In this document: one piece after another, positions 33,802-41,356 of the stretch
Position numbering within the stretch: the first letter of the stretch is position 1
How the letters are laid out: every line of letters begins with the position of its first letter
Source: Paraburkholderia sp. BL25I1N1
Lineage (GTDB): Bacteria > Pseudomonadota > Gammaproteobacteria > Burkholderiales > Burkholderiaceae
Direction: 5' to 3'
Length of the DNA stretch: 49,069 bases
Assembly (NCBI RefSeq): GCF_003002025.1
Contig: NZ_PVZB01000041.1
Span: forward strand, 1-49,069
Position numbers and translations under genes: made by a program
The notes under the pieces: generated by a model
Seen by the model: the letters and a program-made list of their open reading frames with translations, nothing else
What the model was told of the DNA's origin: nothing
Databases searched by the model: none

Positions 33802-34053
33802 TCAGGCCGCCCGCGGATGCGCAAGCAAAGCCGGCGTATCGGCGGTCGGCGGAAATACACACCAGCAGCCGTCGTCGTGACGAAAGAAGAACAGCCCGCG
33901 CGAGCCCGCCTGAAGCGAAGTCGCGACGCGCACATAACGTCGGCCTCCCAGGCGGGTGCGGCTGAATTCGGTGACATGAACGGGCGCCGAAGGCTCCGGC
34001 GCAAGCCATTTCTCGACCAGGAACCGCAGCGATCGTTCGCTCGCCGTTCTCAT
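33802..34053 (-). CDS. Small hypothetical protein, coupled to upstream gene
   Basis: An 83-residue soluble protein with a basic N-terminal helix (SERSLRFLVEKWLAPEPSAP) and a beta-rich remainder (RRYVRVATSLQ, GLFFFRHDDGCWCVFPP). No domain is recognised. Its ATG overlaps the stop of the upstream gene by ATGA, which argues that both are translated. It could be a small ligand- or nucleic-acid-binding protein, but nothing in the sequence proves this. Confidence 0.65.
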   Translation of the reverse strand: MRTASERSLRFLVEKWLAPEPSAPVHVTEFSRTRLGGRRYVRVATSLQAGSRGLFFFRHDDGCWCVFPPTADTPALLAHPRAA

Positions 34054-34256
34054 GACCTGCTCCGGGCGGGCTTGTCCTGATGCGGGTCGCGCGTGGCGTC
34101 AGTGCTGTCGTCGGTGTCGGCGACCTCAGCTTCGTGTTCAGAGGAGGCGAGCGCGATGGCCCGGTTGGTGGCTGCCGCCCGCAACGTGCTGCAATGGGTG
34201 GCATGTCGGATATCCGACAGAAGACGGACAAGCTGTCGTGCTGTTCTGCGTTTCAT
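34050..34256 (-). CDS. Small hypothetical protein, first of a coupled pair
   Basis: A 68-residue protein starting KRRTARQLVRLLSDIRHATHC after Met, with a basic helical N-terminus and an acidic, probably disordered C-terminus (EHEAEVADTDDSTDAT). I do not recognise a family. The chosen ATG at 34256 begins the structured part; a longer frame to 34400 has no better start. Its stop overlaps the next ATG by 4 bp. It is preceded by the gene-free tract carrying DnaA boxes. Confidence 0.5.
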   Translation of the reverse strand: MKRRTARQLVRLLSDIRHATHCSTLRAAATNRAIALASSEHEAEVADTDDSTDATRDPHQDKPARSRS

Positions 34257-34499
34257 TACACACCCCCGCACTGCACCAATAACCTCAGAAAACACTTTAA
34301 CTCTATGCCTGGATCGGGCGTTGCCGAAATGGTTTTGACTAAATAGCAACAGTTGCGCTTGCAAAAAGAGAGACGCAATCTTTGTACCGTCCGTCTTCAA
34401 TGTGCGCGTGCGGCGGGGGGCGGTCTGTACGCTGGCGAGCGCTTGGACAGGTTGAAAAACTTGCCCGGCATCTATTGGAAAAACGACTTCAAACGCGAG

Positions 34500-34508
34500 T
34501 TATCCACA
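34500..34508 (+). promoter_or_regulatory. DnaA box 1
   Basis: TTATCCACA, exact consensus. A one-mismatch copy lies 6 bp further on the minus strand (TTATTCAGA, 34523-34515). Confidence 0.6.
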
Positions 34509-34683
34509 TTTCCCTCTGAATAACTTCGGGATAGCGCATGGAACAGCCTGTGTGCGGAATCTTGATAAGACGGCTCGCGAGGCAAGCTCCATCAGAGTTA
34601 TCCCGGTTTGGTAGTTTTTCTACAGGCGTGATCCGCAGGGTTATGGAGTTCGCATGACATTGATGCGACGGAACAAATAGGAG

Positions 34684-34692
34684 TTATCCACA
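34684..34692 (+). promoter_or_regulatory. DnaA box 2
   Basis: TTATCCACA, exact consensus, same orientation as box 1 and 184 bp away. Both are preceded by GAG, as is a degenerate copy at 34598 (TTATCCCGG). Confidence 0.6.
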
Positions 34693-34832
34693 GAAGGGGT
34701 TAACCCTTGTTAACTATTACTACATATGTATACGTATGAAGTAAAAGACATAGGATAAGTGATGGATCGCGATGTGATCGAAGGCTGATCGGATCTTGAC
34801 CAGCCTCGACACCGCGAACTTCCGCAGATGAA

Positions 34833-35519
34833 TCAGGGCACTACACCGGCTCCGCTCGCCGGTTGCAGAGACGCCGCCTTGCCGATTGCATCGGGCATCT
34901 CGGGAACGGGCAACGGCGCAGTTGTCTCGACCGGCACCGGCAGGAGACGGGTCTCGATGCGATTACTGACGACCGGCTGGGTGCGCACCACCGTTTGCAA
35001 ATAGTGGTCGACGAGTCCAAAGAAACGGTCGTAGAACTTGCCCGACGGAATTGTCTCGCTGGAAATCTTGACCATCGCATCGCTGTTCGAGCGGATCGGC
35101 AGCGACAGGGAACCCAGCACGCTCAGCCCGACGCTCGCCGATGTATCGCTTTTCTTCAGCGCAAAGCCGTTTTGCACGGCATTGACGTAGACGATGCTGG
35201 TGTCGCTCGCCTCTTCGCCCGGCGTGCAGACCACATGAAATTCGACGACCACGTGGGTGTCGCCCGTCGGCTGGAAGTTCTTGGTGCCGTCGACGGTGTC
35301 GTTGCGCGTCATCGTCGTCAGATAGCCTTGGCTCAGGAGCGCCCGGCGCGCCGCCTCGCAGCTATCCGTCGTGCTCGAATTGAAATTGCGCGCATACGGG
35401 CTCGCGCCTGTTTCGAACAATTCCTGCTGGAATTTAGGCTGCGGCGTGCTGCTACAGGCGGCAAGGGTCAGCAGGCCGAAACACGCGGCGGCTGTGATTC
35501 TGGAAAGCGAGGTCAACAT
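34833..35519 (-). CDS. DUF2242-type lipoprotein
   Basis: A 228-residue predicted lipoprotein. The signal peptide ends at lipobox LAAC with Cys22, followed by SSTPQPKFQQELFE. The body has the conserved CEAARRALLSQGYLTTMTRN segment and a beta-rich FHVVCTPGEEASDTSIVYVN stretch. I recall this as DUF2242, of unknown function in Burkholderiales. The start at 35519 is chosen because the signal peptide begins there; the in-frame extension is not protein-like. Probably monocistronic. Confidence 0.82.
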   Translation of the reverse strand: MLTSLSRITAAACFGLLTLAACSSTPQPKFQQELFETGASPYARNFNSSTTDSCEAARRALLSQGYLTTMTRNDTVDGTKNFQPTGDTHVVVEFHVVCTPGEEASDTSIVYVNAVQNGFALKKSDTSASVGLSVLGSLSLPIRSNSDAMVKISSETIPSGKFYDRFFGLVDHYLQTVVRTQPVVSNRIETRLLPVPVETTAPLPVPEMPDAIGKAASLQPASGAGVVP

Positions 35520-35675
35520 GGTCGATCGGAAGAGGCGCTGCGTCAGCGCGAATGGGAATGCATTGTAGAGCGGTTCCGAAGTGTGCGTAAAAAGCGCGCA
35601 ACGGGTGTCTTTCCGGACGTGACAGAGCATCGCGGCAGCTGTGACGCCGCGGCATGAAAAGAGACCGAATGTCGC

Positions 35676-36329
35676 TTAGTGCGACGTCGTATGAAGTCCA
35701 GTCGCCGACGTCGCCGTGCCGTTCAACCCGGCGGCATTGACGGCCGGAACCGTAAACGCGTTGGCCCAGTTGCCCGGCTCCGCGCAACGGTCAGACGTGG
35801 GTCGCGCCGCGCACATTCCGGCCTGCGCGTCCGATTGCTGCGCACCGTCTTGCGACGGGGCGACCGCCGCAAAGTCTTCGACGCGCAAGCTCACTTTCTG
35901 CGCGTACGCTTGCGATCCGCCGTAGCTCTTGAGCGCGGCGTTCATGTCGCCGTTGGCCGAGCGCATGTAGCCGTACAGAATCGCCGAGCCCACTTCGATG
36001 TTCGCGGTCGGCTCGGTGAGGTCCTTGACGTTCCTCAACAGTCCGCGATGCGCGCCAGGCACGACCTGCATGAGCCCGGTTGCGCCATTGGCGCCCTTGG
36101 CCTTTTCCTTGAAGCGGGATTCGATCGATATGATCGCCAGCAGGAGCGCCGGCGGGAGGGAATATTTCGAGGCGGCGGCTTGCACCGCGTCGGAAATCTT
36201 TTGAGCCTTTTCCTTTGCCAGACCGAATTTTTGCGTCAGATACGCGGACATGCGGTCTGTGTTTTCGTCGGCCGTCGCGGTCCGCATCAGGCCGAGCGAA
36301 AGCACGATCAGGCAAAGTAACCGGCTCAT
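35676..36329 (-). CDS. Lytic transglycosylase (SLT-domain)
   Basis: A 217-residue periplasmic muramidase that cleaves peptidoglycan to 1,6-anhydro-muropeptides. Residues 1-20 form a signal peptide ending ATA. The SLT fold shows LAIISIESRF with catalytic Glu70, then GATGLMQVVPGAH (82-94) and ILYGYMRSANGDMNAALKSY. The C-terminal 60 residues are low-complexity. The start at 36329 removes 11 doubtful residues. It could act in envelope remodelling or secretion-system assembly; context gives no hint. Confidence 0.9.
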   Translation of the reverse strand: MSRLLCLIVLSLGLMRTATADENTDRMSAYLTQKFGLAKEKAQKISDAVQAAASKYSLPPALLLAIISIESRFKEKAKGANGATGLMQVVPGAHRGLLRNVKDLTEPTANIEVGSAILYGYMRSANGDMNAALKSYGGSQAYAQKVSLRVEDFAAVAPSQDGAQQSDAQAGMCAARPTSDRCAEPGNWANAFTVPAVNAAGLNGTATSATGLHTTSH

Positions 36330-36442
36330 AACGGTGGATGGGGAAAAAGGGGACCCGGCCATTATAGCTCTGCCCCTAAATCAGCCCTAGAAAGAACCAA
36401 AATTCGTCTTAGGAATTGCGGGCGGCTCTTCATGGTTCGGGT

Positions 36443-37630
36443 TCAGTGCGAGAGCTTGGGCTTCAGCACGTAGCCGTCGTTCAGCGTCGCCAGGAAAGCG
36501 GCGACGTCGTCGATATCGTGCTCTGACCAGACAGGGCGCTCGCCGGCTTTGCGTGTGAGCGGTTCGTCGGTCGTATCGACGTTCACGCGTAGCGCGACGG
36601 GCAAGTCGTTGAACTTGTCGATCTTGCCGTGCACGTCTTTTGGATACCACTTCGCCGGACTGGTATCGCGCTGCACGTAGAAGCGCAATGCGTCCTTCAG
36701 CGAGTGGAAGCGGCCGTTGTGGAAGAACACCTGACGCGTCGCCGTATTGCGCAGCGACACCGATTTGAAGAGCCCGCAATTGCTGCTGTCGCTCGACTGA
36801 TCAGTTCGCAGCGGACCGCACAAGCCCATGTCGAAGTACTTCGGATCGGCATTCGCTCGCAACTCGGGATTGCGCGGCACGCCGAGCGCCTGGAAATTGA
36901 AGTCGGTGAACAGCGGATGAGAACCGTCGGCGCCCATCTGATCGATATGGCAGGAAGCGCAATTGCCGCCCGCCGGATTGTCGAACAGCTTCTTGCCTCT
37001 CAACTCCTGTGCTGTTAGTTGCAATTTACCGTCCAGATAATAGTCGAACTTGCTGCTGTACGGATGAAAACTCGGGTCCTCGAGTTCGAAGCGCTCGATC
37101 GCAGACAGGGCTTGGGCGAACGCCTTGGCGCGGTCGACGAAGATGTTCTGGCCGAACACTTCCTTGAAGCGCGCCGCGTACGGCGCCTGCTCCAGTTTCG
37201 CGAGCACGGCCGCGGGATCCTTGTTGGCCATCTCGTTCGGATTGAACAGGGGGAAACTCGCCTGATCGTGCAGATGGTTGAAGCGCCCATCCCAACCGAA
37301 ACCGCCCACCGGCGCATTGTCCGTTTCGCTCAGACGCTCGGAGAGGCTCGCAGCCTGCGCGTGGCTCCACATCGGCGTGCGGTTCAACACGTAGCGCAGG
37401 CTCGGCACGGCGCGCGTGCCCTGCGAGTGCATATCCGCCCCACCCAACTGCGCCGCGAGCCCGTTGGGCGGCCCATACGCATGCGACGGGCTATGGCAGC
37501 TCGCGCACGACATCTTGCCCGAGGCGGACAACGTGGCATCGAAGAAGATCAGCTTGCCGAGCGCGGCGGCATCGCTATAGACCGGCTCCGTGTCGGCTGC
37601 GGCGGCAGCCACCGCGGCAGCGGGCAGCAC
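36443..37630 (-). CDS. Di-haem cytochrome c peroxidase-family protein
   Basis: A 395-residue protein of the MauG/CcpA family, expected in the periplasm. Two haem motifs are seen, CASCH near residue 42 and CASCH near 227. Conserved WSHAQAASLSERL and VFFHNGRFHSLKDALRFYV regions surround them. Members reduce H2O2 or oxidise protein side chains. No ATG is available: the frame opens with GTG at 37630 and the alanine-rich start (LPAAAVAAAAAD) looks like the end of a signal peptide whose front is missing or begins at another codon. Next to the WYL regulator gene upstream. Confidence 0.85.
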   Translation of the reverse strand: MLPAAAVAAAAADTEPVYSDAAALGKLIFFDATLSASGKMSCASCHSPSHAYGPPNGLAAQLGGADMHSQGTRAVPSLRYVLNRTPMWSHAQAASLSERLSETDNAPVGGFGWDGRFNHLHDQASFPLFNPNEMANKDPAAVLAKLEQAPYAARFKEVFGQNIFVDRAKAFAQALSAIERFELEDPSFHPYSSKFDYYLDGKLQLTAQELRGKKLFDNPAGGNCASCHIDQMGADGSHPLFTDFNFQALGVPRNPELRANADPKYFDMGLCGPLRTDQSSDSSNCGLFKSVSLRNTATRQVFFHNGRFHSLKDALRFYVQRDTSPAKWYPKDVHGKIDKFNDLPVALRVNVDTTDEPLTRKAGERPVWSEHDIDDVAAFLATLNDGYVLKPKLSH

Positions 37631-37711
37631 CGTGAACGCACTCGCATTGTTGCCGTAAGCCGGCCATCTCGCGCGCCGTATGACGCGCGTGCGAAGGATG
37701 CCGTCACGCCG

Positions 37712-38695
37712 TCATTGCGCGTAACGGCGATGCAGCGCCGCCGCAACTTCCGACATCTGCGCGCGCAACTCGGGCGGCGCCAGCACCTCTGCCTCGGTGC
37801 CGAAGCGCAGCAACTCTGCGCACGCCTGCCTCACCGAACCGACGGGCAGCGTCACGGTGCGCCAACCATCGGTGGGATCCGGCTCGCCGACGATCGCCGC
37901 CGAACGCGCGAACGGCGAGATGAAAACGTCGAGCATCCGCATGCCCCAAGGCGACAGACGCAGCGTCGCTTCGCTCGCGTGCATTTCTTCGGAGAGACGC
38001 TGCGTGCTGTCCTGCCAGTAGGCGGCAAGATCGAACGTGAGCGGCCGCTCGAACGTCTCGTCCAGCAGGTTCAATTCGAGAATGCGCGAAATGCGGTAGA
38101 TGCGCACATCCTGCCCGACGCGCCCGACCACATACCACGCGCCGCTTTTCAGCACGATGCCGAGCGGTTCGATCCGGCGAAACTTCTCGGCTTTCCAGCT
38201 TTGATAGCGAATCTCCAGCGGATGCTGCTCCCACACCGCACGCGCGATCGACGGCAGATGGGCGGGCTCGTCCGCGTCCGAAAACCACGCCGGGGCGTCG
38301 AGATGAAAACGCGAACGCATGCGCTCCGCGGTCGAGCGCAATTCGACGGGCAGAGCGGCCAGCAACTTGGTCTGCGCACCGGCCATCACCGCACCCAGGC
38401 CGAGCGCCTGCATTGGGCCGGGCAGGCCGCCGAGAAACAGCGACTCCGCTTCCTGCGAGGACAGGCCGTTCAGCCGCGTGCGGTAGCCGTCGAGCAGGCG
38501 GTAGCCGCCTTCCGCTCCGCGCTCGCTATGCACGGGGACGCCCGCGGCGCTAAGGGCGTCGATGTCGCGATAGATGGTGCGCAACGACACCGCGCATTCA
38601 TCGGCGAGGAACTGCGCGGTGACCCGGCCACGCGCCTGCAGCGTCATCAGGATGGAAAGAAGGCGGCTCGCTCTCATGCGGACAAGTGTAGCCAT
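37712..38695 (-). CDS. YafY-type HTH-WYL transcriptional regulator
   Basis: A regulator of about 327 residues (ATG 38695; or 321 from ATG 38677). The winged helix-turn-helix covers the start (RLLSILMTLQARGRVTAQFL, SLRTIYRDIDALSAAGVPV). The WYL domain lies in the middle (IEPLGIVLKSGAWYVVGRV), followed by the WCX extension. Such regulators sense small ligands through WYL. It is divergent from a glutathione S-transferase gene, and an inverted repeat sits between them, so it may control that gene and itself. Confidence 0.88.
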   Translation of the reverse strand: MATLVRMRASRLLSILMTLQARGRVTAQFLADECAVSLRTIYRDIDALSAAGVPVHSERGAEGGYRLLDGYRTRLNGLSSQEAESLFLGGLPGPMQALGLGAVMAGAQTKLLAALPVELRSTAERMRSRFHLDAPAWFSDADEPAHLPSIARAVWEQHPLEIRYQSWKAEKFRRIEPLGIVLKSGAWYVVGRVGQDVRIYRISRILELNLLDETFERPLTFDLAAYWQDSTQRLSEEMHASEATLRLSPWGMRMLDVFISPFARSAAIVGEPDPTDGWRTVTLPVGSVRQACAELLRFGTEAEVLAPPELRAQMSEVAAALHRRYAQ

Positions 38696-38717
38696 ACCTG
38701 ACACAAACTGACAGGTA
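38695..38717. promoter_or_regulatory. Inverted repeat in the regulator/GST divergent region
   Basis: TACCTGACA (38695-38703) and TGACAGGTA (38709-38717) form imperfect 9-bp arms with one mismatch. The site touches the first codon of the 38695 start, which makes the shorter start (38677) attractive if this is an operator. Confidence 0.55.
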
Positions 38718-38809
38718 TGGACGCTTAGGATGAACACATCTCCGGCGCCTCGTCGGCGCCTCAAGCCCGGTTTTTTCGTCCACCACGCTCATTCGGGAAA
38801 GCTCAAACC

Positions 38810-39457
38810 ATGACCACGGATCGCACGATCACACTGTTCCACTCGCCGCAATGCCGCTCCGTCAGCGCGCTCACGCTGCTCGAAGAGCTTGGTGCGCCTT
38901 ACCAGTTGAAGGTACTGAACATGAAAGCCGGCGAGCAGCGTCAAGCGCCCTATCTCGCCATCAATCCGCTCGGTAAAGTGCCGGCGATTCTTCACGGCGA
39001 CGCGCTGATCACCGAACAGGTCGCCATCTTCATCTATCTGGCCGATCTGTTTCCTGAAGCCGGACTCGCGCCGGCGCTCGACGATCCGTCGCGCGGGCCG
39101 TATCTGCGCTGGCTGGTGTACTACGCGGCGTGCTACGAACCAGCGCTAGTCGACAAGGCGATGAAGCGCGACCCGGCCCCGCCCGCCACGTCGCCCTACG
39201 GCGATTTCGATTCGATGATCGGAACGGTGACGAGCCAGTTGCAAGCCGCGCCCTATCTGCTCGGAGACACGATGTCGGCAGCGGATATCTTGTGGGGCAT
39301 CGCCTTGCATTGGGGGATGATGTTCAAGCTGGTGCCCGAAACGCCAGTCCTGCTCGAGTATGTCGAGCGCATCTGCTCGCGGCCGAGCTTTGTGCGCGTG
39401 AGCGAGCAGGACGTGGCGCTGGCGGCCGAGCATGCGGCGGCAGTCAAAGACGCCTGA
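38810..39457 (+). CDS. Glutathione S-transferase
   Basis: A 215-residue two-domain enzyme. The thioredoxin-like N-terminal domain (about 6-83) has HSPQCRSVSALTLLEELG, the cis-Pro segment NPLGKVPAI and the glutathione contact ITEQVAIFIYL. The helical C-terminal domain carries TMSAADILWGIALHW, the N-capping motif. Such enzymes conjugate or reduce electrophiles using glutathione. The electrophile is unknown. The divergent YafY regulator is the likely controller. Confidence 0.92.
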   Translation: MTTDRTITLFHSPQCRSVSALTLLEELGAPYQLKVLNMKAGEQRQAPYLAINPLGKVPAILHGDALITEQVAIFIYLADLFPEAGLAPALDDPSRGPYLRWLVYYAACYEPALVDKAMKRDPAPPATSPYGDFDSMIGTVTSQLQAAPYLLGDTMSAADILWGIALHWGMMFKLVPETPVLLEYVERICSRPSFVRVSEQDVALAAEHAAAVKDA

Positions 39458-39636
39458 CTAGACTCGCGGGCGGGCTCGCCGCCAGCCGTCGCCCGGTGCG
39501 CTAGCCGGCTCGCCGGTTGAATCCGCCCGGCTTTGAGACAATGAAGGCCGCCGGCGAATGTCCTCCCCGGACAACCGGGTGTAGGCTTGGCGTTTCGTGC
39601 CGCTGCCGGCCCATCGAACAAGAGATGTTTTCAGGT

Positions 39637-39897
39637 ATGAGCAAGACCGCATTCATTCCCAGCGTCCCCGCAACGTCGGAAGACGACTTTGAAATTTCAG
39701 CCACGTCGAAGCTGGCCGGCTACCGGCGTTTCTTCGGCGTGTTGAAAGTGGTTCGAACCACCGACGGACGCGTGCTGTTTCCGTTCGACGGCGCGCCCGA
39801 ACTCGGGCCGTACGCGACCAAGCTCGAAGCCGTCGCGGCGGCGCAGGTGTATGGCGAACATATTGTCACCAGCGATCTGGCGCGGCCGGAGTTGTAG
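39637..39897 (+). CDS. Small conserved protein (DUF6723-like)
   Basis: An 86-residue soluble protein. The order FIPSVPATSEDDFEI, YRRFFGVLKVVRTTDGRVLF, DGAPELGPYATKLEA and GEHIVTSDLARPEL matches a family I recall as DUF6723 of Burkholderia relatives. No catalytic residues are evident and function is unknown. The start could be 39625 or 39637; the latter follows CAGGT. Confidence 0.75.
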   Translation: MSKTAFIPSVPATSEDDFEISATSKLAGYRRFFGVLKVVRTTDGRVLFPFDGAPELGPYATKLEAVAAAQVYGEHIVTSDLARPEL

Positions 39898-39957
39898 GCG
39901 CGAGTGGGTGACCGGTGTCGGGTTGGCCGTTGGCGGTGATCACTTCGGGAGCAGCAA

Positions 39958-40560
39958 ATGATCTGTGCGCGCAAAGTCGGATCATCGGCCGCAGTCGTGT
40001 GGCGGGCGGCCTCTCTCGTGAGCGTGCTCGCCGCCGTGCTCTGTCAATCCAGTTTCGCGCAGGACGCGGGCGTTCCCGCCGGACAGCAGGCGCTCGGACG
40101 CGCCGAGGTGATTCACGCACAGGTTCGCGTCGTTGCCATCAATACCGCCACGAATAGCGTCACGCTGCGTGGTCCGCGCGGCAATCTCGCCGACGTCGAC
40201 GTCAATCCTTCCCTGGCCGATGTCGGCCGGCTTAAGGTCGGCGACAAGCTCAACGTTGCTTATCAGCAAGCGCTGCTGCTGAACATCGACAGGCTCGCGA
40301 CCCAAGGTGTGCGCGAGCGCGTGGAGACGACCGCGGCAATACCGGCGTCGGCAGGTTATGCGTCGTCGGCGCATAGCGTGACCGTTGTCGCGACGGTGAT
40401 GAAGATCGATCGCAAGAGCCGCATGGTGACGCTGCGTGGCCCGAAGCATCAGCAGGTGCTCAGGGCCTCGAAGGGTCTTTCGCTCGATGGGTTGAAAGTC
40501 GGCGATAGCGTGCGCGCGGAATTCGTTTCGGCGGCGGCGGTGGAACTGGTGAGGGAGTAG
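39958..40560 (+). CDS. Exported protein with duplicated beta domain
   Basis: A 200-residue protein with a signal peptide ending SFA (residue 34). The mature part contains two copies of one module: VTLRGP occurs at 68-73 and 157-162, and KVGD at 93-96 and 180-183, a repeat of about 88 residues. The KVGDxV pattern resembles small OB-like beta barrels such as CusF, though metal-binding residues are not seen. I do not recognise a named family. It may bind a ligand in the periplasm. Confidence 0.75.
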   Translation: MICARKVGSSAAVVWRAASLVSVLAAVLCQSSFAQDAGVPAGQQALGRAEVIHAQVRVVAINTATNSVTLRGPRGNLADVDVNPSLADVGRLKVGDKLNVAYQQALLLNIDRLATQGVRERVETTAAIPASAGYASSAHSVTVVATVMKIDRKSRMVTLRGPKHQQVLRASKGLSLDGLKVGDSVRAEFVSAAAVELVRE

Positions 40561-40563
40561 CGA

Positions 40564-40947
40564 CTATCGCTGCCGTTGCCGATGCGTAACGTGGTCGGCA
40601 AGCAGCCGATGCATCGTGGCCAATAAAATTGGCCCTTCTACCGGCTTACGAAGGAACCCGTCGTAGCTGACGAAAGCAGGTGGACTAGGCTCTCCGGAAA
40701 CCAGAATGAAAGCGAAGTCCGCTAATCCGGGAAGTGTTCGCAACCGATGGCAGAACTCGCTGCCCGACATGACCGGCATCCGCCAATCCGCGACCACGAT
40801 ATCGACTGGGGCTTCAATGAACATGGCCAAGGCCGACTGGCCGTCGCCGGCGCACCTTACTTCAAATCCATCACCGGCACAAATGGCGCTCCATGCGGCC
40901 AATGCCTCCTCGTCATCGTCTACCAGCAGTACGCTTGCCATACCCAT
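40564..40947 (-). CDS. Single-domain response regulator
   Basis: A 127-residue CheY-like receiver with no output domain. Acidic residues Asp10-Asp12, phospho-acceptor Asp54 (VVADWRMP), the LVSGE segment and the conserved Lys in FLRKPVEG are all present. Such proteins act by protein contact or in phosphorelays. The partner kinase is not in this window. Starts at 40947 or 40941 are equally plausible; the longer frame to 41025 is doubtful. Confidence 0.82.
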   Translation of the reverse strand: MGMASVLLVDDDEEALAAWSAICAGDGFEVRCAGDGQSALAMFIEAPVDIVVADWRMPVMSGSEFCHRLRTLPGLADFAFILVSGEPSPPAFVSYDGFLRKPVEGPILLATMHRLLADHVTHRQRQR

Positions 40948-41051
40948 TCGTCCGAGTCGCCATATTCGTTTGGCAACTCGATGACGGCCAAAGTTCACAC
41001 GGCCGTTCAGGCTCATCTCAATCATCTGGAATGCAGTAAAAGATACTGAGT

Positions 41052-41207
41052 GAGACAGCAGCGCTAAGATCGATCGACGAAGTGGATGCGGCGCTTTGCG
41101 CGTTGACCGCTCATTTCCTGCAAGAAGGGAATGTCGTGACGTATGGCGATGAACTCGGCGAATTCATCGTCGTACCGGCTCAAATTGACCGCGGCAGAAG
41201 GACCTAA
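41052..41207 (+). pseudogene. C-terminal remnant of a DUF429-like protein
   Basis: Read in the frame ending at the TAA at 41205-41207, the sequence gives RSIDEVDAALCALTAHFLQE followed by a GDELGEFIVVP end. This is the ending I remember for DUF429 (RNase H-like) proteins. The frame opens after a stop at 41037 and has no start, so only about 50 residues survive. It looks like a decayed or truncated gene. The rest of 41208-41283 holds nothing that I recognise. Confidence 0.5.
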
Positions 41208-41283
41208 GTCGGGCTCCTTGAGCGATTGAACTTATATTCGTGGGCTCAAAGGCGGTCTGCAACGAATAAGATGCCGTAAAGCG

Positions 41284-41318
41284 CGAAGCGCTTCTAGCCG
41301 TGAGGTAGAAGCGCTTCG
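41284..41318. terminator. Hairpin after glmS, probable terminator
   Basis: CGAAGCGCTTCTA and its complement TAGAAGCGCTTCG give a 13-bp stem with a 9-nt loop, 39 bp past the glmS stop. Each arm also contains the palindrome GAAGCGCTTC. The minus-strand tail is only weakly U-rich, so efficiency is uncertain. Confidence 0.6.
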
Positions 41319-41356
41319 ATTACATGCTAACAACCGTCAACGACCCAGCCCCGCAA

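Larger units (their letters stand above)
34257..34832. other. AT-rich gene-free tract with DnaA-box cluster
   Basis: About 575 bp without coding likeness. Two perfect DnaA boxes and several degenerate copies lie between 34500 and 34760, followed by an AT-rich stretch (about 34700-34760) with GTTAAC twice and an ACATATGT palindrome. This resembles an origin-like or DnaA-binding locus, yet no replication gene is near. Confidence 0.5.

Noticed and set aside
34257..34832. Chromosomal or plasmid replication origin
   Set aside because: No dnaA, dnaN, rpmH, parAB or repA gene is present nearby, so only a DnaA-binding locus is proposed.
37019..38701. Plus-strand frame of 560 codons across the peroxidase and WYL regulator
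   Set aside because: It spans two real minus-strand genes and their gap, and has no recognisable domain.
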